64,000 nucleotides of DNA, taken from assembly GCA_011009095.1 (NCBI GenBank), contig VTPC01090932.1, positions 1 through 64,000 of the forward strand. Direction: 5' to 3'. Positions within the stretch are counted from its first letter, which is position 1. Each line of letters begins with the position of its first letter. The stretch comes from Ignelater luminosus (lineage: Eukaryota > Arthropoda > Insecta > Coleoptera > Elateridae). Positions 10,921 to 21,738 of the stretch are shown piece by piece. The translations under genes were made by a program, and so were the position numbers. Under the pieces are notes generated by a model. It was not told the origin of the DNA. It made no database searches and saw nothing but the letters and a program-made list of their open reading frames with translations.

Positions 10921-13504
10921 AATCTCAAACATTACGTTATCCCAGTGAGTGCACTTTATAAGATATATCTCACGGTTGTACATAAGTTATTTTTACTGTA
11001 ATCACTTAAAAAATAACCTAAATAAACTTTCAATGTCACTTGTATTATTTTAATAGCTTTTGGTTTACTTTTTTTTTATTAATATGAAACTATCAAAGAC
11101 AAGAAATTTAGAATCCATGGGTATCTTTTACTCGGTTTTTGTTGCTCTCCCGGTATAAATAACTATTATTTAATTGTATTCGGGTTATTATTAGATTTTG
11201 TTGTTATATTTCGATTTTTTAATGGGATTGATGTAAAAAGTAGCTTTATTAGCTCCATATTCAATAAAGCGTTAAAATTAGTCCAGTCCATTTTTTTATT
11301 GTGTGCCCTCAGTGCATCACATAATCATTAACACTGATAACTCTTATTGGCAATTCTTAATATTATGAAGACGCCAATACACCTCCCTAAGTCGCTACGA
11401 CTTTATAGGGTAGGATTTTTCAAATCATAACAACAAAATTTCCTGTCGCTACTCGTAGTGATTTTTGCAGGCCTGTACAGTAGTCTAACGAAAGATTTAT
11501 GATTTTTATTTGGTTTTGTATAATAAAAAATAAATAAGTAAATCAAAAACTAAACTAAAATACTTTGATTACTTTGAATTTCTTAGGATATGTTTTAAAT
11601 GTGTATACATTTTTATTTTTATAGGTGTTTTAAATCTACTTTTGATGAAATTACAAGTTATTTTTACCCGTTTTATTTTTATTGTAAATGCTTACATATT
11701 GTGATACAATAGATAATGTTTATTGAAAGTTTATAATTTTTTTTCTTTTAATGTCAAATAATATGGCCAAACGTCAAATAATTGTGATTAAAGGTTATAA
11801 TGTGATTATTTTATGCAACTTGGATGATCGATAATAATGACACCATGATCAACACGTGACAACCTCAATCAAACTGACAGTTAAATTTTTTTAAACAATT
11901 TTACATTTATTTTTGTTACTTGAAGGAAAATAAAATTTAACTTATTTTTTTACCACCTTTTTTTATTCTCTTTTACCTTCACTTCACCACAACCCGGTAA
12001 CTTTGACATTTCCTGTTCCTTTTCCGCAGACCTCCTTGCTTCAATACGCCGTTTGCCGAATCGATCTCTCTCTGTTAATGACGACTTCACCTTCTTCAAT
12101 ATGTCACTGTTTGGTCCACTGGTTGCTTAAAGTCCGCACCAAAGACATTTGGACAACATATATCAAAGATTCCATCATTCCTCCACACAATAAAAATGTA
12201 TTAGAAGGTAAGTAAATTAAATATTAATTCTTTAAATATGTTAGATCATTTTATTATTGTGAAATATTTCTTTCTTTCAGGACCGAATTTGTTTGTATGT
12301 CCATGAAGAAAATAGAACTAGAAACTGATAGTGACTATTGACGTAAAATAATATTGTTATTTGTATTAAAGTTTATAGTCTTGGCATACAATACAGTTTT
12401 TCTTTTTATTTTAATTTTTCTTTTAAGATCACAAATTGCCTAAAATAATTCACACTCACATTAACTTTCTGACTCTTATTTCTTGTTACCCTGCTCGGAT
12501 AACCAACTTATTCTTCTTTCCATTTACTGCTACTTCTTTATTTCTTTGTTTAACTCTTTTAAATAACTTCTATAAATTCGAATTCAATTCTTCAAAATTT
12601 TTATTAATGACAATAACTTTAACTCAATATACAATTCTACTATCAAAAAAAAAACTCTTATAAACAAATTTCAATTCAAAAAATTTTTCAAATTTTTTTT
12701 TATCAACAACTTATCAACAAATTCTACTGGTTTTTTTACATAAACTCCTTATCAATTTTTATCAATAAACAACTATCATTTAATCATATCATTTAACTAA
12801 TCTAGAATGTTCATTTTCTTAACTTATTTACAAATCGTAACTTATATACTATATAATACATTTCCAAATATTTAAAATGTTCAATTTAATTGTTTGATTC
12901 TTTAAAATTGAATTTAGTAAAGATCATTGTCATTATTACTTTTTCTTATTTGGGCATCGCTTTAGATTTTTGAATATCATCACAATATTTACAGACCGCG
13001 GACACCCTGTTTCCAAGGGTAGTTTTCATTAAATAATTCTGTTCGCATCAGGTTCAGGTTTTATAATAATCGCTAGCTTTTTTAGCTTTTTGGAAATAAA
13101 ATAATGCTATTAGGCAAGAAAAACTCTTTTCCTTTATCATTACTGAAATCTACAGCGAGGGAAAATTTATAAACCAGCATGTACTCAAATTCAGCGATAA
13201 AAAAAATAAAGATTTATTTTATTAATTATCCGTTTATAATTTTGTTGAAAACAGCTGTGATGTTTATGAATTTTAGGAATATCAACCATTAAAATGCCCA
13301 TTAAAAAACTGCATTTCTAGAAGTGTACATAATTTGTAAAATCAAGTATTTACGTGTACATTTCCAAATGTACTTTTTCTTGGTCAGCCCTGCAAGTTTT
13401 TAAAAATTATTTCCTTATCATTAAATCTGTCCGCTTATGTACATTTTATTTTTTCAAATATCAAAGTACAAAATCTAATTAGTATCAGAAATCAAATCTT
13501 AATT
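10921..13504. other. Long non-coding stretch
   Basis: No recognisable gene. A short open stretch at 12003-12215 ends at a plausible GTAAGT donor (about 12209) with TTTCAG about 70 bp on, but its product resembles nothing I know. 11390-11480 holds a pair of TCGCTAC phrases. 12640-12800 is a run of short TCAA-rich repeats. Confidence 0.4.
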
Positions 13505-13570
13505 TGCCACCCCCCAGAAATGCCGCCCGCGTGCGGTGCACGTTTTGCACCTCCGCTGACGGGGGCCCTG
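13505..13570. mobile_element. GC-rich insertion end cutting dead copy A
   Basis: A 66-bp GC-rich piece abuts the truncated last exon of copy A. Read on the minus strand it starts CAGGGCCCCCGTCAG, resembling hAT termini. The other end and a target duplication were not found, so this may be one end of a decayed element. Confidence 0.4.
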
Positions 13571-14577
13571 TTTGTCAAAAAGTTCGGTTAGTTGTTTTAG
13601 AAAAGTTGCATGTAAAGCATCTATTTGTTCTTGAGTTGGATCTTCCACTTTTTCTACATCTATTGGTTTGCCAACTAGAAGATATGGAAGAAATATTATA
13701 ATTCTTTAATTTTCATAAATTAACTAAAACTTACCTATTACATTAATAGGCTTGCGATACGGTACTAATCCAAATGAATACTGAAAGAAATCACGACTTA
13801 ATACTATAATTGGCGGAAGGCCAGCTATTTTCTTCAACCATTCTTGAAACATCCTAAGTAGTGAACCCTTTGGAATACTGACTTGATTGTAAATATCAGG
13901 TTCTCCAAAAGAAAAAGTAGGTACTAAGGGAGAGCCATTTTTGAGAGCTATTTTTGCGAAGCCTTTACGATTTTTTTATACTAAGTGGTATTGACCAGGC
14001 TTACTATAAAATATTTCTGCTACATTGCCACCTCGTGGTCTACTCAATAAACAGTTAATCGATTTAGCTGACGCAGCAGTCATTCCCACTGATAGGAGAT
14101 AGTCACGGAAAAGTGGTAGCATGAAATTTTGTTTTAATGATAATATATATAGTGTATGTTTGGGAAAAAGTTGGTGAAAACCACCAGCTCCAGTTCCAAA
14201 AGCAGTAAATATTTCTAGATGTAAAATACCATGGGGTGACGAACAAAACAAATAATTCCGTTTGGAATCCAGTTTCACTTCGTTCGAATCTTTTCTTATA
14301 TCTATCGGGAAATAGTCTTTCAAAGGATTCCAAAATATAAATCCTCGGATGCATTCTACACGTCGATCATTTGTTTCACATATATCTTTATCAAAAACCT
14401 AAATCCAGATTAAATATGGTAAGGGTAAGAACCAAATGTTGGTAAAGAGTATAATATACAAGAGTATTAAGCCGCTAAGAAATGGACCTGGGAATATAAA
14501 TGTACCATGAAGCTAATGTTTGCAGACGTCGACTTAGAGGAATATTCAAGAACAAATTCTATTCCTAAAATCTTCAT
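13571..14577 (-). pseudogene. DGAT2/MOGAT-type acyltransferase copy A, dead
   Basis: It matches the intact copies over the whole long exon (13735-14577) and the first part of the last exon (from 13674 downward), with the same GT..AG intron between. Visible lesions: a frameshift near codon 10, so MKILGIEF is followed by shifted reading and a stop; a Trp codon of the WIWVFDK stretch changed to TAG; eight codons lost in frame from GGNAALLVVGGAAE; a stop in place of Leu in HLVLKNRK. The FPHG site reads SPHG. The last exon ends at 13571, where a GC-rich segment begins, so about 50 codons-end residues are missing. Promoter and first-exon donor are still present (14933-14996). Confidence 0.92.
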
Positions 14578-14932
14578 ATCTGAAACACAAAAAAATGATG
14601 CAATGTTGAGAAATATATTAAAGAATATAAGTAGCATGGATTTTGGTACAACCATACTGTTTTGAAGAATAGAATTATAACACAGCAATCTAACACTTTT
14701 TCTATTTACATATGTCAGAAAATAAAACAAAATGGCAACAAAATTATTTAGTAGCTTGAGATGTTATGCCTAAGCAGGTTAAAACTATCATTTCGGCAAC
14801 ACATGTGTAAACTTTTAAGACACATACTTGTTAACAATAAGAGGACCGAAATGAAAAACAAAAAGAGTCAATGAAAACATTGGATTAATTTTAGTTTTAG
14901 TAACAAAAGTAAATTAATATATAAGATCTTAC

Positions 14933-15061
14933 CGTCAGATGTTAACTAAAATTTACAGTGAAGAAATATGGTACAACCCATTGTTCCGTATTTATAACCA
15001 TCCTAATGCAGTTTAGTGAAAAACAATAATTGTTTTATTGATAAATAAATAACGAAGATAG
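14933..15061 (-). promoter_or_regulatory. TATA promoter, first exon and GATA sites of copy A
   Basis: A minus-strand TATAAATA at 14989-14996 reads on as CGGAACAATGGG. A non-coding first exon probably starts about 30 bp downstream and ends at the donor GACG|GTAAG (exon end 14933). WGATAR sites lie upstream at 15039-15044 (TGATAA) and 15056-15061 (AGATAG). The arrangement matches copies C to F. Confidence 0.75.
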
Positions 15062-15449
15062 CCTCACCTGGCATTTTTTTTATTTTATGATTAGTCTTAA
15101 ACCGTTTAGTTGAATAAACAAATCTTATTAGAAGTTTTACAATAAATACTATGCAACCTAAAGATAATTTTAGGTTTACTGCTAAAATTTGTTCAATTTA
15201 TCTTATCGGCAGTTTTCCAAGTTGGTTATTTCCATATACAAAAACATTTATCACACTTCGAAAGTAACTAATTATTTATTCTGAATCTAGTACGAGGTTC
15301 CTAGGTTATCGCCTTTAAGAGGTGGGTCAACATGTGATGCTCCGCCAGTACGATGTATAACTTCCGTAGAGTTATTTGGTTGTCCATAGAAACTTTCTTC
15401 GTAAGCTGTTTTTTTATTGCCTTTTGAAAACGAGTTATATCAATGATAG
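15062..15449. other. Upstream region of copy A
   Basis: Non-coding. 15190-15265 matches the upstream blocks of the other copies (TTATCGGCAGTTTTCC, then AAAACATTTATCAC), so it belongs to the duplicated unit. Confidence 0.6.
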
Positions 15450-15990
15450 ACCTATGATGACCATGTTTTGTCAAAAGTCCACGTTTTCATGTGGTTTAAG
15501 GCATTTTCAGAAGGAACAGGTTGAAGATGAACCTAGTAGGGGAAGGCCTGCAACTGCAAGAACTGACGAAAAAAGTTTGCGCCTCAAGGCCAAATGGTAA
15601 ATCAACAATTTTACCGAGAAGTTCTTGAGAGACTTTGAAAAAGAGTCATGCATGGTGAGACCAAGCATCCAGAACAACTGGGTGCTGCATCACGACAATG
15701 CGCTTTATCAAACTACATTTTCAATTAATGAGCTTTTGGCAAGTAAAGACATCCGTGTGGCTTCTCAGATCCCTTATCTCCCTGATTTGAGTCCGTGCGA
15801 CTTTTTTCCCTTCCCAATATTGAAAAATCATTTCAAAGGACGCATTTTGGGACACTAGAAGATGTTAAGACTGCTGTAACCGACCAGCCGAAGGTAATTT
15901 CAATATCCGAATTCCAGCACTGCTATGAAGAGTGGAGCAATCGTATCCAGCGCTGTGTTGGCTTCCCAAGGCAATAACAAAATTATAAAA
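15450..15990 (+). pseudogene. Mariner relic (SETMAR-type transposase), decayed
   Basis: Fragments in three frames spell out a mariner transposase. They are a linker with EQVEDEPSRGRPATARTDE (about 15520-15570), a catalytic piece WVLHHDNALYQTTFS (about 15680-15725), YLPDLSPCDFFPFP (about 15775-15820) and the C-terminal FGTLEDVKTAVTD with CYEEWSNRIQRCV (about 15845-15960). Several frameshifts and a large internal deletion separate them; TIRs were not found. This is a third mariner lineage, different from those at 1.5 and 60 kb. Confidence 0.8.
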
Positions 15991-16394
15991 AATGAGTCTC
16001 TAATATTTAGTAACTAATGATAATTAGCATAAAAGGTTTACTAAATATGAAAAGATTAATGTATGTTTCCATTTAATGAATTTTATTCTAATTTTAATAA
16101 TTCAACAAAGTATCAGCACTTTTCTACTATATCAAAAAACATTTAAGCAATTACTATGCAGTCTTTGATTTTAAATGAAATACATTAACAGTTTAAATTT
16201 ATTTAATGTATATAAATATAAAGATAATTTGTTTCCCTATATAAGACTACTTGTATACTTCTATCAGGAAATTTTTCAGTATATCTAATGTATAAATATA
16301 ATAATAAATATAAATAAGTAGTACCACGTTTAACAGGTGAGTAAGATGTGTTGCCTATACATAAATAATTAATAACTCCTATATTTCGCTGTGG
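15991..16394. other. Non-coding spacer
   Basis: No gene recognised. AT-rich sequence between the mariner relic and the orphan acyltransferase exon. Confidence 0.4.
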
Positions 16395-16577
16395 AAGTTG
16401 CTTCAACACTAATAACAAAGAAAGTTCGGCGAGTTTTTCTAAATATTCAATTTTGTGTTTTTCAAAAAGTTCTTTTAATTGTTTCATACAAGCTGCATGT
16501 CAGGAATCCGACTTTCTATTCGTTTCTTGGTTGGATCTGCTACTCTTTCCGCATTAATTGGTTTTCCAGCAAAGAAA
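16395..16577 (-). pseudogene. Orphan last exon of a lost acyltransferase copy
   Basis: Minus-strand sequence resembles the last exon of the array genes. It runs from GGAAAACCAATTAATG (about 16570) through a decayed middle to KQLKELFEKHKIEYLE (about 16440-16485). No matching long exon lies next to it. The copy is the 3' remnant of a duplicated gene whose main body has been deleted. About 200 bp of matching 3' flank precedes the next gene at 16790-16980. Confidence 0.75.
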
Positions 16578-16978
16578 TAAAAAAATATGCTCATTATTAT
16601 TTTTTAATAGTTATGTTTCTACCATTTCTATTTAGTTTTGTTTACTTTTCAGCGTAAGATAAGTTTTTTTGGGATGAAATGATTATTTGAATCCATACAC
16701 CAAACAAAATGAGGTTTGTTAAAGGCGTTTTAGAATATCTAACTGCAAAAACAGAACATTATTCGATTTGGTAGAAACATCAATATAAATACCTACTGAT
16801 TCTCCAATCCAGCTAATCTTATTAATGAAGGTTAGCTTGGAATAATCACTAATTTATTTTTAATACAAAATCTCTTTATTATTTGTTTAGTCGTACAGTA
16901 AAACAAATACTTAGCCATTAAACTGACTGTTCAATAATTACTTGAATTAAACTTCTTACTGCTATTCTCTTATCTCAT

Positions 16979-18074
16979 CTAATGGATAACAAGATTAGTT
17001 TCTGCATCTTCTAAATACTTATGCTTATTTTTATCAAAAAGTTTGATTAACTGTTTAATAAAAGCTGCGTGTAAGGCATCTATTTGTTCTTGACTTGGAT
17101 TTTCTACTCTTTCTACATCTATTGGTTTTCCGACTAGAAGATATAAAAAGAAAATTTATTATCTTTATTCAGTTTTCATTAATTACCTAAAACATACCTA
17201 TTACATTAATAGGCTTGCGATGCGGTAGTAATCCAAATGAATACTGAAAGAAACCACGACCTAATATCATAATTGGTGGAAATCCAACTATCTTCTTAAT
17301 CCATTCTTGAAATGTTCTAAGTAATGAACCCTCCGAACTACTGATTTGATCGTAGATATCAGTTTCTCCAAAAGAAAACGTAGGTACTAAAGGAGAGCCA
17401 TTCTTAAGTGCAAGTCTTACGAAACCTTTGCGATTTTTTAATACTAAATTGTACTGTCCAGGCTTAGAATAGAACACTTCTGCAGCACCTCCAACAACCA
17501 ACAATGCTGCGTTCCCTCCTCCGGGCTTACTCATTAAATAGTTAATCGATTTAGCTGACGCTGCACAGAGTCCCATTGATAACAAAAAGTCACGGAAGAG
17601 TGGTAACAAGAAAAATGGTTTTAACGTTAATATATGAGGTGTATGTTTAGGAAAAAGTTTGTGAAAACCACCAGTTCTAGTTCCAAAAGCAGTAAATATT
17701 CCAGCACATAAGATACCATGGGGAAACGAACAAAATAAATAATTCCGTTTGGGATCCAGTTTTATTTCTTCCGAATCCTTTTTTATATCTACCGGATAAT
17801 ATTCTTTAAGAGCTTTCCAAATTGTACATCCTCGAACACATTTTACACGTCGACCACCTCTTTCGCATGCCTTCTTGTCAAAGACCCAAATCCATATCAA
17901 ATATGCGAAAAGTAGGAACCAATTGATAGGAAAGAGTGTAAGACATAGGACTATTAACCAGCTAAGAATTGGACCAGTGAACAAAAACGCATAAACAAAA
18001 CCTACAACTAGTGTTTGTAAGCGTTGGCTTAGAGGAATATACAGTGGAGCAAACTCTATTCCTAAAATTTTCAT
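16979..18074 (-). CDS. DGAT2/MOGAT-type acyltransferase, copy B
   Basis: Membrane-bound enzyme that transfers a fatty acyl group from acyl-CoA to mono- or diacylglycerol in triglyceride synthesis, normally at the endoplasmic reticulum or lipid droplet; substrate choice cannot be read from sequence. Coding exons 17198-18074 and 16979-17133, with a 64-bp GT..AG intron, give 343 residues. A hydrophobic hairpin spans about 21-66; then come GGRR, the site FPHG (canonical HPHG; about 117-120), the family signature RKGFVRLALKNGSPLVP followed by FSFGETDIYDQ, and GRGFFQYSFG. The C-terminal GKPIDVERVENPSQEQID is typical of the family. The start is the ATG two bases after a splice acceptor, as in its sisters; an upstream in-frame ATG at 18125 would add intronic residues. 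Its promoter region differs from the rest. Confidence 0.9.
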
Positions 18075-18173
18075 ATCTGAATACAAATATTGGGTGGAAT
18101 GTTTGGAAATATAAAAACAGTACAAAGTAAAGTTTGGTTATAAATAAATGAACTATATATACTTATTACTTAC

Positions 18174-18254
18174 ACTACACTAACCAACAGAATAACATAG
18201 TAATCTAATATTTGTTTATTGATTTTATATTTACTGATTTGATTACAGTTATCA
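18174..18254 (-). promoter_or_regulatory. Candidate replacement promoter of copy B
   Basis: The conserved TATAAATACGG block is absent. Instead the minus strand has TATAAAA at 18223-18229, a donor TAGT|GTAAGT (exon end 18174) and TGATAA at 18249-18254. The conserved distal block begins only about 170 bp from the start codon, against about 640 bp in copy C. Either a deletion joined parts of the region or this is a diverged promoter. Confidence 0.4.
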
Positions 18255-18332
18255 ATAACAAGTATGATTATTATCAACAGTTTTGCAGGTTTATTATTTT
18301 CGTATAGATAAACATTTATCACGCTTTGAAAG

Positions 18333-18386
18333 CAGGGCCGGGTTTGCAGGGCAACCGCCCAGGGCCTCGCCCTTGCTGGAGCCCCG
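18333..18386. mobile_element. 54-bp insertion with an 11-bp direct repeat
   Basis: A GC-rich 54-bp segment starting CAGGGCCGGG and ending GAGCCCCG lies between two copies of CGCTTTGAAAG (18322-18332 and 18387-18397). Copies A and C have the empty site (for example TTATCACGGTTTGAAAG in C). The start resembles hAT termini. It is probably a tiny hAT-derived insertion or excision product. Confidence 0.7.
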
Positions 18387-18397
18387 CGCTTTGAAAG

Positions 18398-18789
18398 AAA
18401 GAAATTAATTCTTTTTATCGATATGTTTGAAATAAATAAGATTTCTAATTAAAGGTATTTACCAGTTTTGTATTTCTTAAATTTTAACACCTCATAAATT
18501 CTTGTATCATAAACGTGCTGTTTTCCTTCTTGCGAAATGCTTTCTTTCCAGGAGATTTGTAAAGCAAATGGTTTTTATTGTTTTATTGCTTTTTGGTGCA
18601 TTTTCTACGCGTTTACTCGTTGTCTTTAAATTTGGGAAGTGTGCAGTGTGTTTTGGGTTTAATTATTTACTACATACCTATAAACAGTGTGAAAGTTGGG
18701 TGTGGAAAGCTTTAAATAAAAAAGTCTCTGTGCATCTGAGGCCAAAATCCTCGGATACAAAACCCTCTTTCCCAAAGTGGCATCTATTC
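18398..18789. other. Spacer with open but unrecognised frames
   Basis: A plus-strand open stretch begins at 18502, but it runs across the hAT fragment in the wrong frame and resembles no protein. I see nothing else. Confidence 0.35.
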
Positions 18790-19172
18790 GAGCTACTGAA
18801 GAACTTAGTGAAAATGGTTTATTATTATCAAATGGTAGAGGCCGGTCATATGGTAATAGTGCCAACATATGAGGCAAAAAGCAAGATGTTCAAGCACAAA
18901 TTATGCAAGAAAATTACCGTGCCTTCTGCTTGCCTTGTGCTTTTCATAGCTTAAATTTAGTTTTTGCTAATGCTGTCAAATCATCGAATCAAGCAAGACA
19001 ATTTTTCTCAACGTTGCGTTGCAAAATACATTTGCAATATTTGCTGTATCAAATCATAGACGGCAGATATTTAAAGAACATGCTCCTTTGCTAACACCCA
19101 AACCCTTATTCCAAACTTAATGGGAATGCCGAATAGAAAGTGTAAAAGTAATTCGTTTACAATTAGATGGGG
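18790..19172 (+). pseudogene. Fragment of a ZMYM1-type hAT transposase
   Basis: The stretch encodes EELSENGLLLSNGRG, a decayed version of the GYDNGANMRGK block (GNSANI-stop-GKKQDVQAQI), and then RAFCLPCAFHSLNLVFANAV (about 18920-18980). These are the same landmarks seen in the larger hAT at 3.2 kb, but on the opposite strand. Stops follow within 150 bp. It is a short internal piece with no termini. Confidence 0.75.
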
Positions 19173-21060
19173 TTAACACTTTCAGTGCGCATGACGTCTA
19201 TAGGCGTTATATAGCTACTTAATTAAAGGCGCATGATGTCTTTAGACGTTTTGGCCATACCTACAATGATCGGGCTATAGTTTGCTTAGCTTTTGTGGTA
19301 AGTGTTTGCGTGCTTGTCAGCCTGTACTATAGGAATTATTGTGTGGAAAAATTTGTTCCGTTCAATTTTAACATGTCGAACTACGGACGTGAGTCGTCCC
19401 GCGCGAAAAGACCAGGAAAATATAGAAATGCAAGGGATGATTGTCGTCTTTCAACTAAAGAAGAATTAGTAGAATTATTATTATACTTTCACGACGAAAA
19501 TGACCCCGATTTTACGAATAATGACAAATCAGTGAGCGATGATAAGTCAGAAGCTGAAGATGTGACCGAAGGATTTGTCGAAAGCTCAACATCAAGTGAT
19601 GGGACTCTACCTGCTTTACCGCTGCTATTACACTTGATGTAAACTGGCTCTAAACAGGTGTTGTAAAAAATATTCCTTTTACAAAACAAAGAAAACTTCT
19701 GAAACTGCCTGAAGGTAAGTTCCGTAAGGTTTGCTCCAACAAAAGTCCCTAACGATACCCGACGATTTGAAATCACAGAAATATAATAATACTGGAAGGG
19801 GCACTCGTGTACCGTGCCAATGAATGGAAAGCGTTCCGAGACAAACTGATACAAAGGAACCACCTGTCTCCGTCTAACCCTACTGCATTTGCGCAGTGTT
19901 TGAAATGCTTTTCTAAAGCGCATGCACCGTAATCGAATTAGTTTGAAATTAGTTTGTAATTGTATTGTGTTTGAATGACTTTTAGTTTGTGCAGTTACTG
20001 TTGAAAGTTGCTGTTGTCATTTATTCACTAGTGAAGTATAGATGGTGCACACATCAAACTAAAAATTTGCAGACAATCCTCAAACTGTTCAAATCACCAG
20101 CAAACGGTTAGAAATCATAAACTGCAGTTTGTTGAAACAAAAAGCTGCTAATTTCGAATTTAAATAAGAGTTGTTGGAATGGACTTGACTCTGCGCAAAC
20201 TCGTAACTGTCAGGAATAGTTTGAGATTGATGTGGAAACAAACCTGCAATTGTTGCTGGTAAGTATCTTATCTAGATACTGACATAAGGAGCTGTTACAG
20301 GTAATAAGCCACAACATTATTTTGATTTGTTGGTTGACGAGAATTTCCTTGAACCAACAGTAAGAGAAACAAACGCCTACGCACGTATTACGCGATGGCG
20401 GGATATAATGATAGATAAACTAAAAATAGTTTTCGAATTATTTATCCATTTGGGCACCATAAGACACAACAGAATGCAAGACTATTGGAAGAAGCATCAG
20501 TTATTCAATTTACCTGCATTTTCAACTTTTACGAGTCGTGATAGATTCATGATTATCATGCGTTGCCTCGATTTTCAAAGAAATCCTTAGCGGAATGAAC
20601 CAAAGCCTAAAGACCGCATTATCAAAATAAGACCACTGATTGATTATTTTAACAGAATAATGTTAGAAATTTATTATCCTGGCAAAAATCTTTTATTAGA
20701 CGAATCAATGGTGTTGTGGCGAGGAAGCTGCAAGTTAGGCAGTATATAAAAGCCAAAGGACACAAGTATGATGTCAATTATACATTTTTTTGTGAACCTG
20801 ACAGTACTGTGATACAATTTGTCGTATATACCGATGATTTAGACGAAATCGATGGAAAAGGCCAGGTAAGAAACATGTGCACAGGAGATGTATTTGGTAC
20901 TACAAAAATAATATCAGAAGAGAAACAGTTTATCATTGCCCCACATGTTTGGGGAAGCCAGCCCTATGCTCCGAATCTTGTTTTGGTCTTCACCATAAGT
21001 AACTTTTTATATCTTTGTTTCGTATTTTCTTTTCTGAATAAAGAACATATGCACCAATAA
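19173..21060 (+). pseudogene. piggyBac transposase relic
   Basis: The N-terminal piece with a basic start and acidic tail occupies about 19370-19640. The core follows after a gap at about 20300-20700: ETNAYARITRWRD, FELFIHLGTIRHNRMQDYW, FTSRDRFMIIMRCLDFQ, KIRPLIDYFNRIM and the first catalytic aspartate block LLLDESMVLWRG. A shifted frame carries QYIKAKGHKYDV and a late piece TGDVFGTTKI. These are landmarks of PGBD-type piggyBac transposases. Several stops and frameshifts make it dead. A TTAA at 19173-19176 followed by CACTTTCAGTGCGCATGACG may be its left end; the right end was not found. Confidence 0.82.
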
Positions 21061-21439
21061 AATTATTGCACTACCAATATGCATCATTCTATGATACATA
21101 TTATCAATGACGCCTTTCCACGTCATCAGCCACCAGTAAAGTTTTTTGTAGTGGGAGATTGACGGGTGTCGGTGTCCTCTTTTCAATCTTTTAAATATAT
21201 TTCAACAACAACCATATTTAAGCACTTCTGAGCAATCAAATAGGAAAAACTACTTTTGGCCTTTAACATATCCATCGAATAAGTGTTTAAACATTCAAAA
21301 GGTTTCTAAATAAAAACCGGGTTTACCTTTTATGGTAAGAGTGCGCTACCTAAATACTTGAGGTTGGTTAAAGATACAGAATTCATCATCTGCTAATTTA
21401 TTTTCGTACAAAGTTTGTTTATTATTAGCTCAATGCTCT
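21061..21439. other. Non-coding spacer with a relic of the duplicated unit
   Basis: No gene. GTGTTTAAACATTCAAAAGG at about 21280 resembles GTGTTCAAACACTCAAGAAGG at about 24340, so a piece of the duplicated flank survives here. Confidence 0.4.
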
Positions 21440-21560
21440 AATAATACAGGAAAATAATATTTAGACATTAAGCTGACTACACTACAACGATTTATAAATT
21501 AAATTTATTCCTACCAATCACTTATTTTATCTAATCGATAACAAGAGTCTTACCTGGAAA
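21440..21560 (-). pseudogene. Relic 3' end of another acyltransferase copy
   Basis: CTTATTTTATCTAATCGATAACAAGAGT matches, over its shared parts, the last codons and 3' flank of copy D (about 24585-24610). The preceding ATTAAGCTGAC phrase matches the 3' flanks of C and D. No exon precedes it; instead copy C's own 3' flank follows at once. This is what remains of a lost tandem copy. Confidence 0.6.
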
Positions 21561-21738
21561 AACAACAATGTAAATACCTATTAATTCTCCAATCTAGCAA
21601 TTCTTATTGATGAAGGTTAGCTTGGAATAATCACACAAAATCTGTTTATTACTTGTTACTCTAGTTGTACAGAAAAACAAATACCCAGCCATTAAACTGA
21701 CTGTTCAATAGTTACTTGAATTAAACTTCTTATCACAT

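Noticed and set aside
12003-12215. Possible small spliced gene
   Set aside because: A donor and acceptor can be drawn, but the product is unrecognisable and the sequence is low complexity.
17187-18125. Upstream ATG at 18125 as the start of copy B
   Set aside because: The extra residues are not shared by C, E or F, and a splice acceptor lies just before the conserved ATG at 18074.
18502-18954. 150-codon plus-strand open frame
   Set aside because: Its second half overlaps the hAT fragment in a different frame from the one with family motifs; the first half has no recognisable features.
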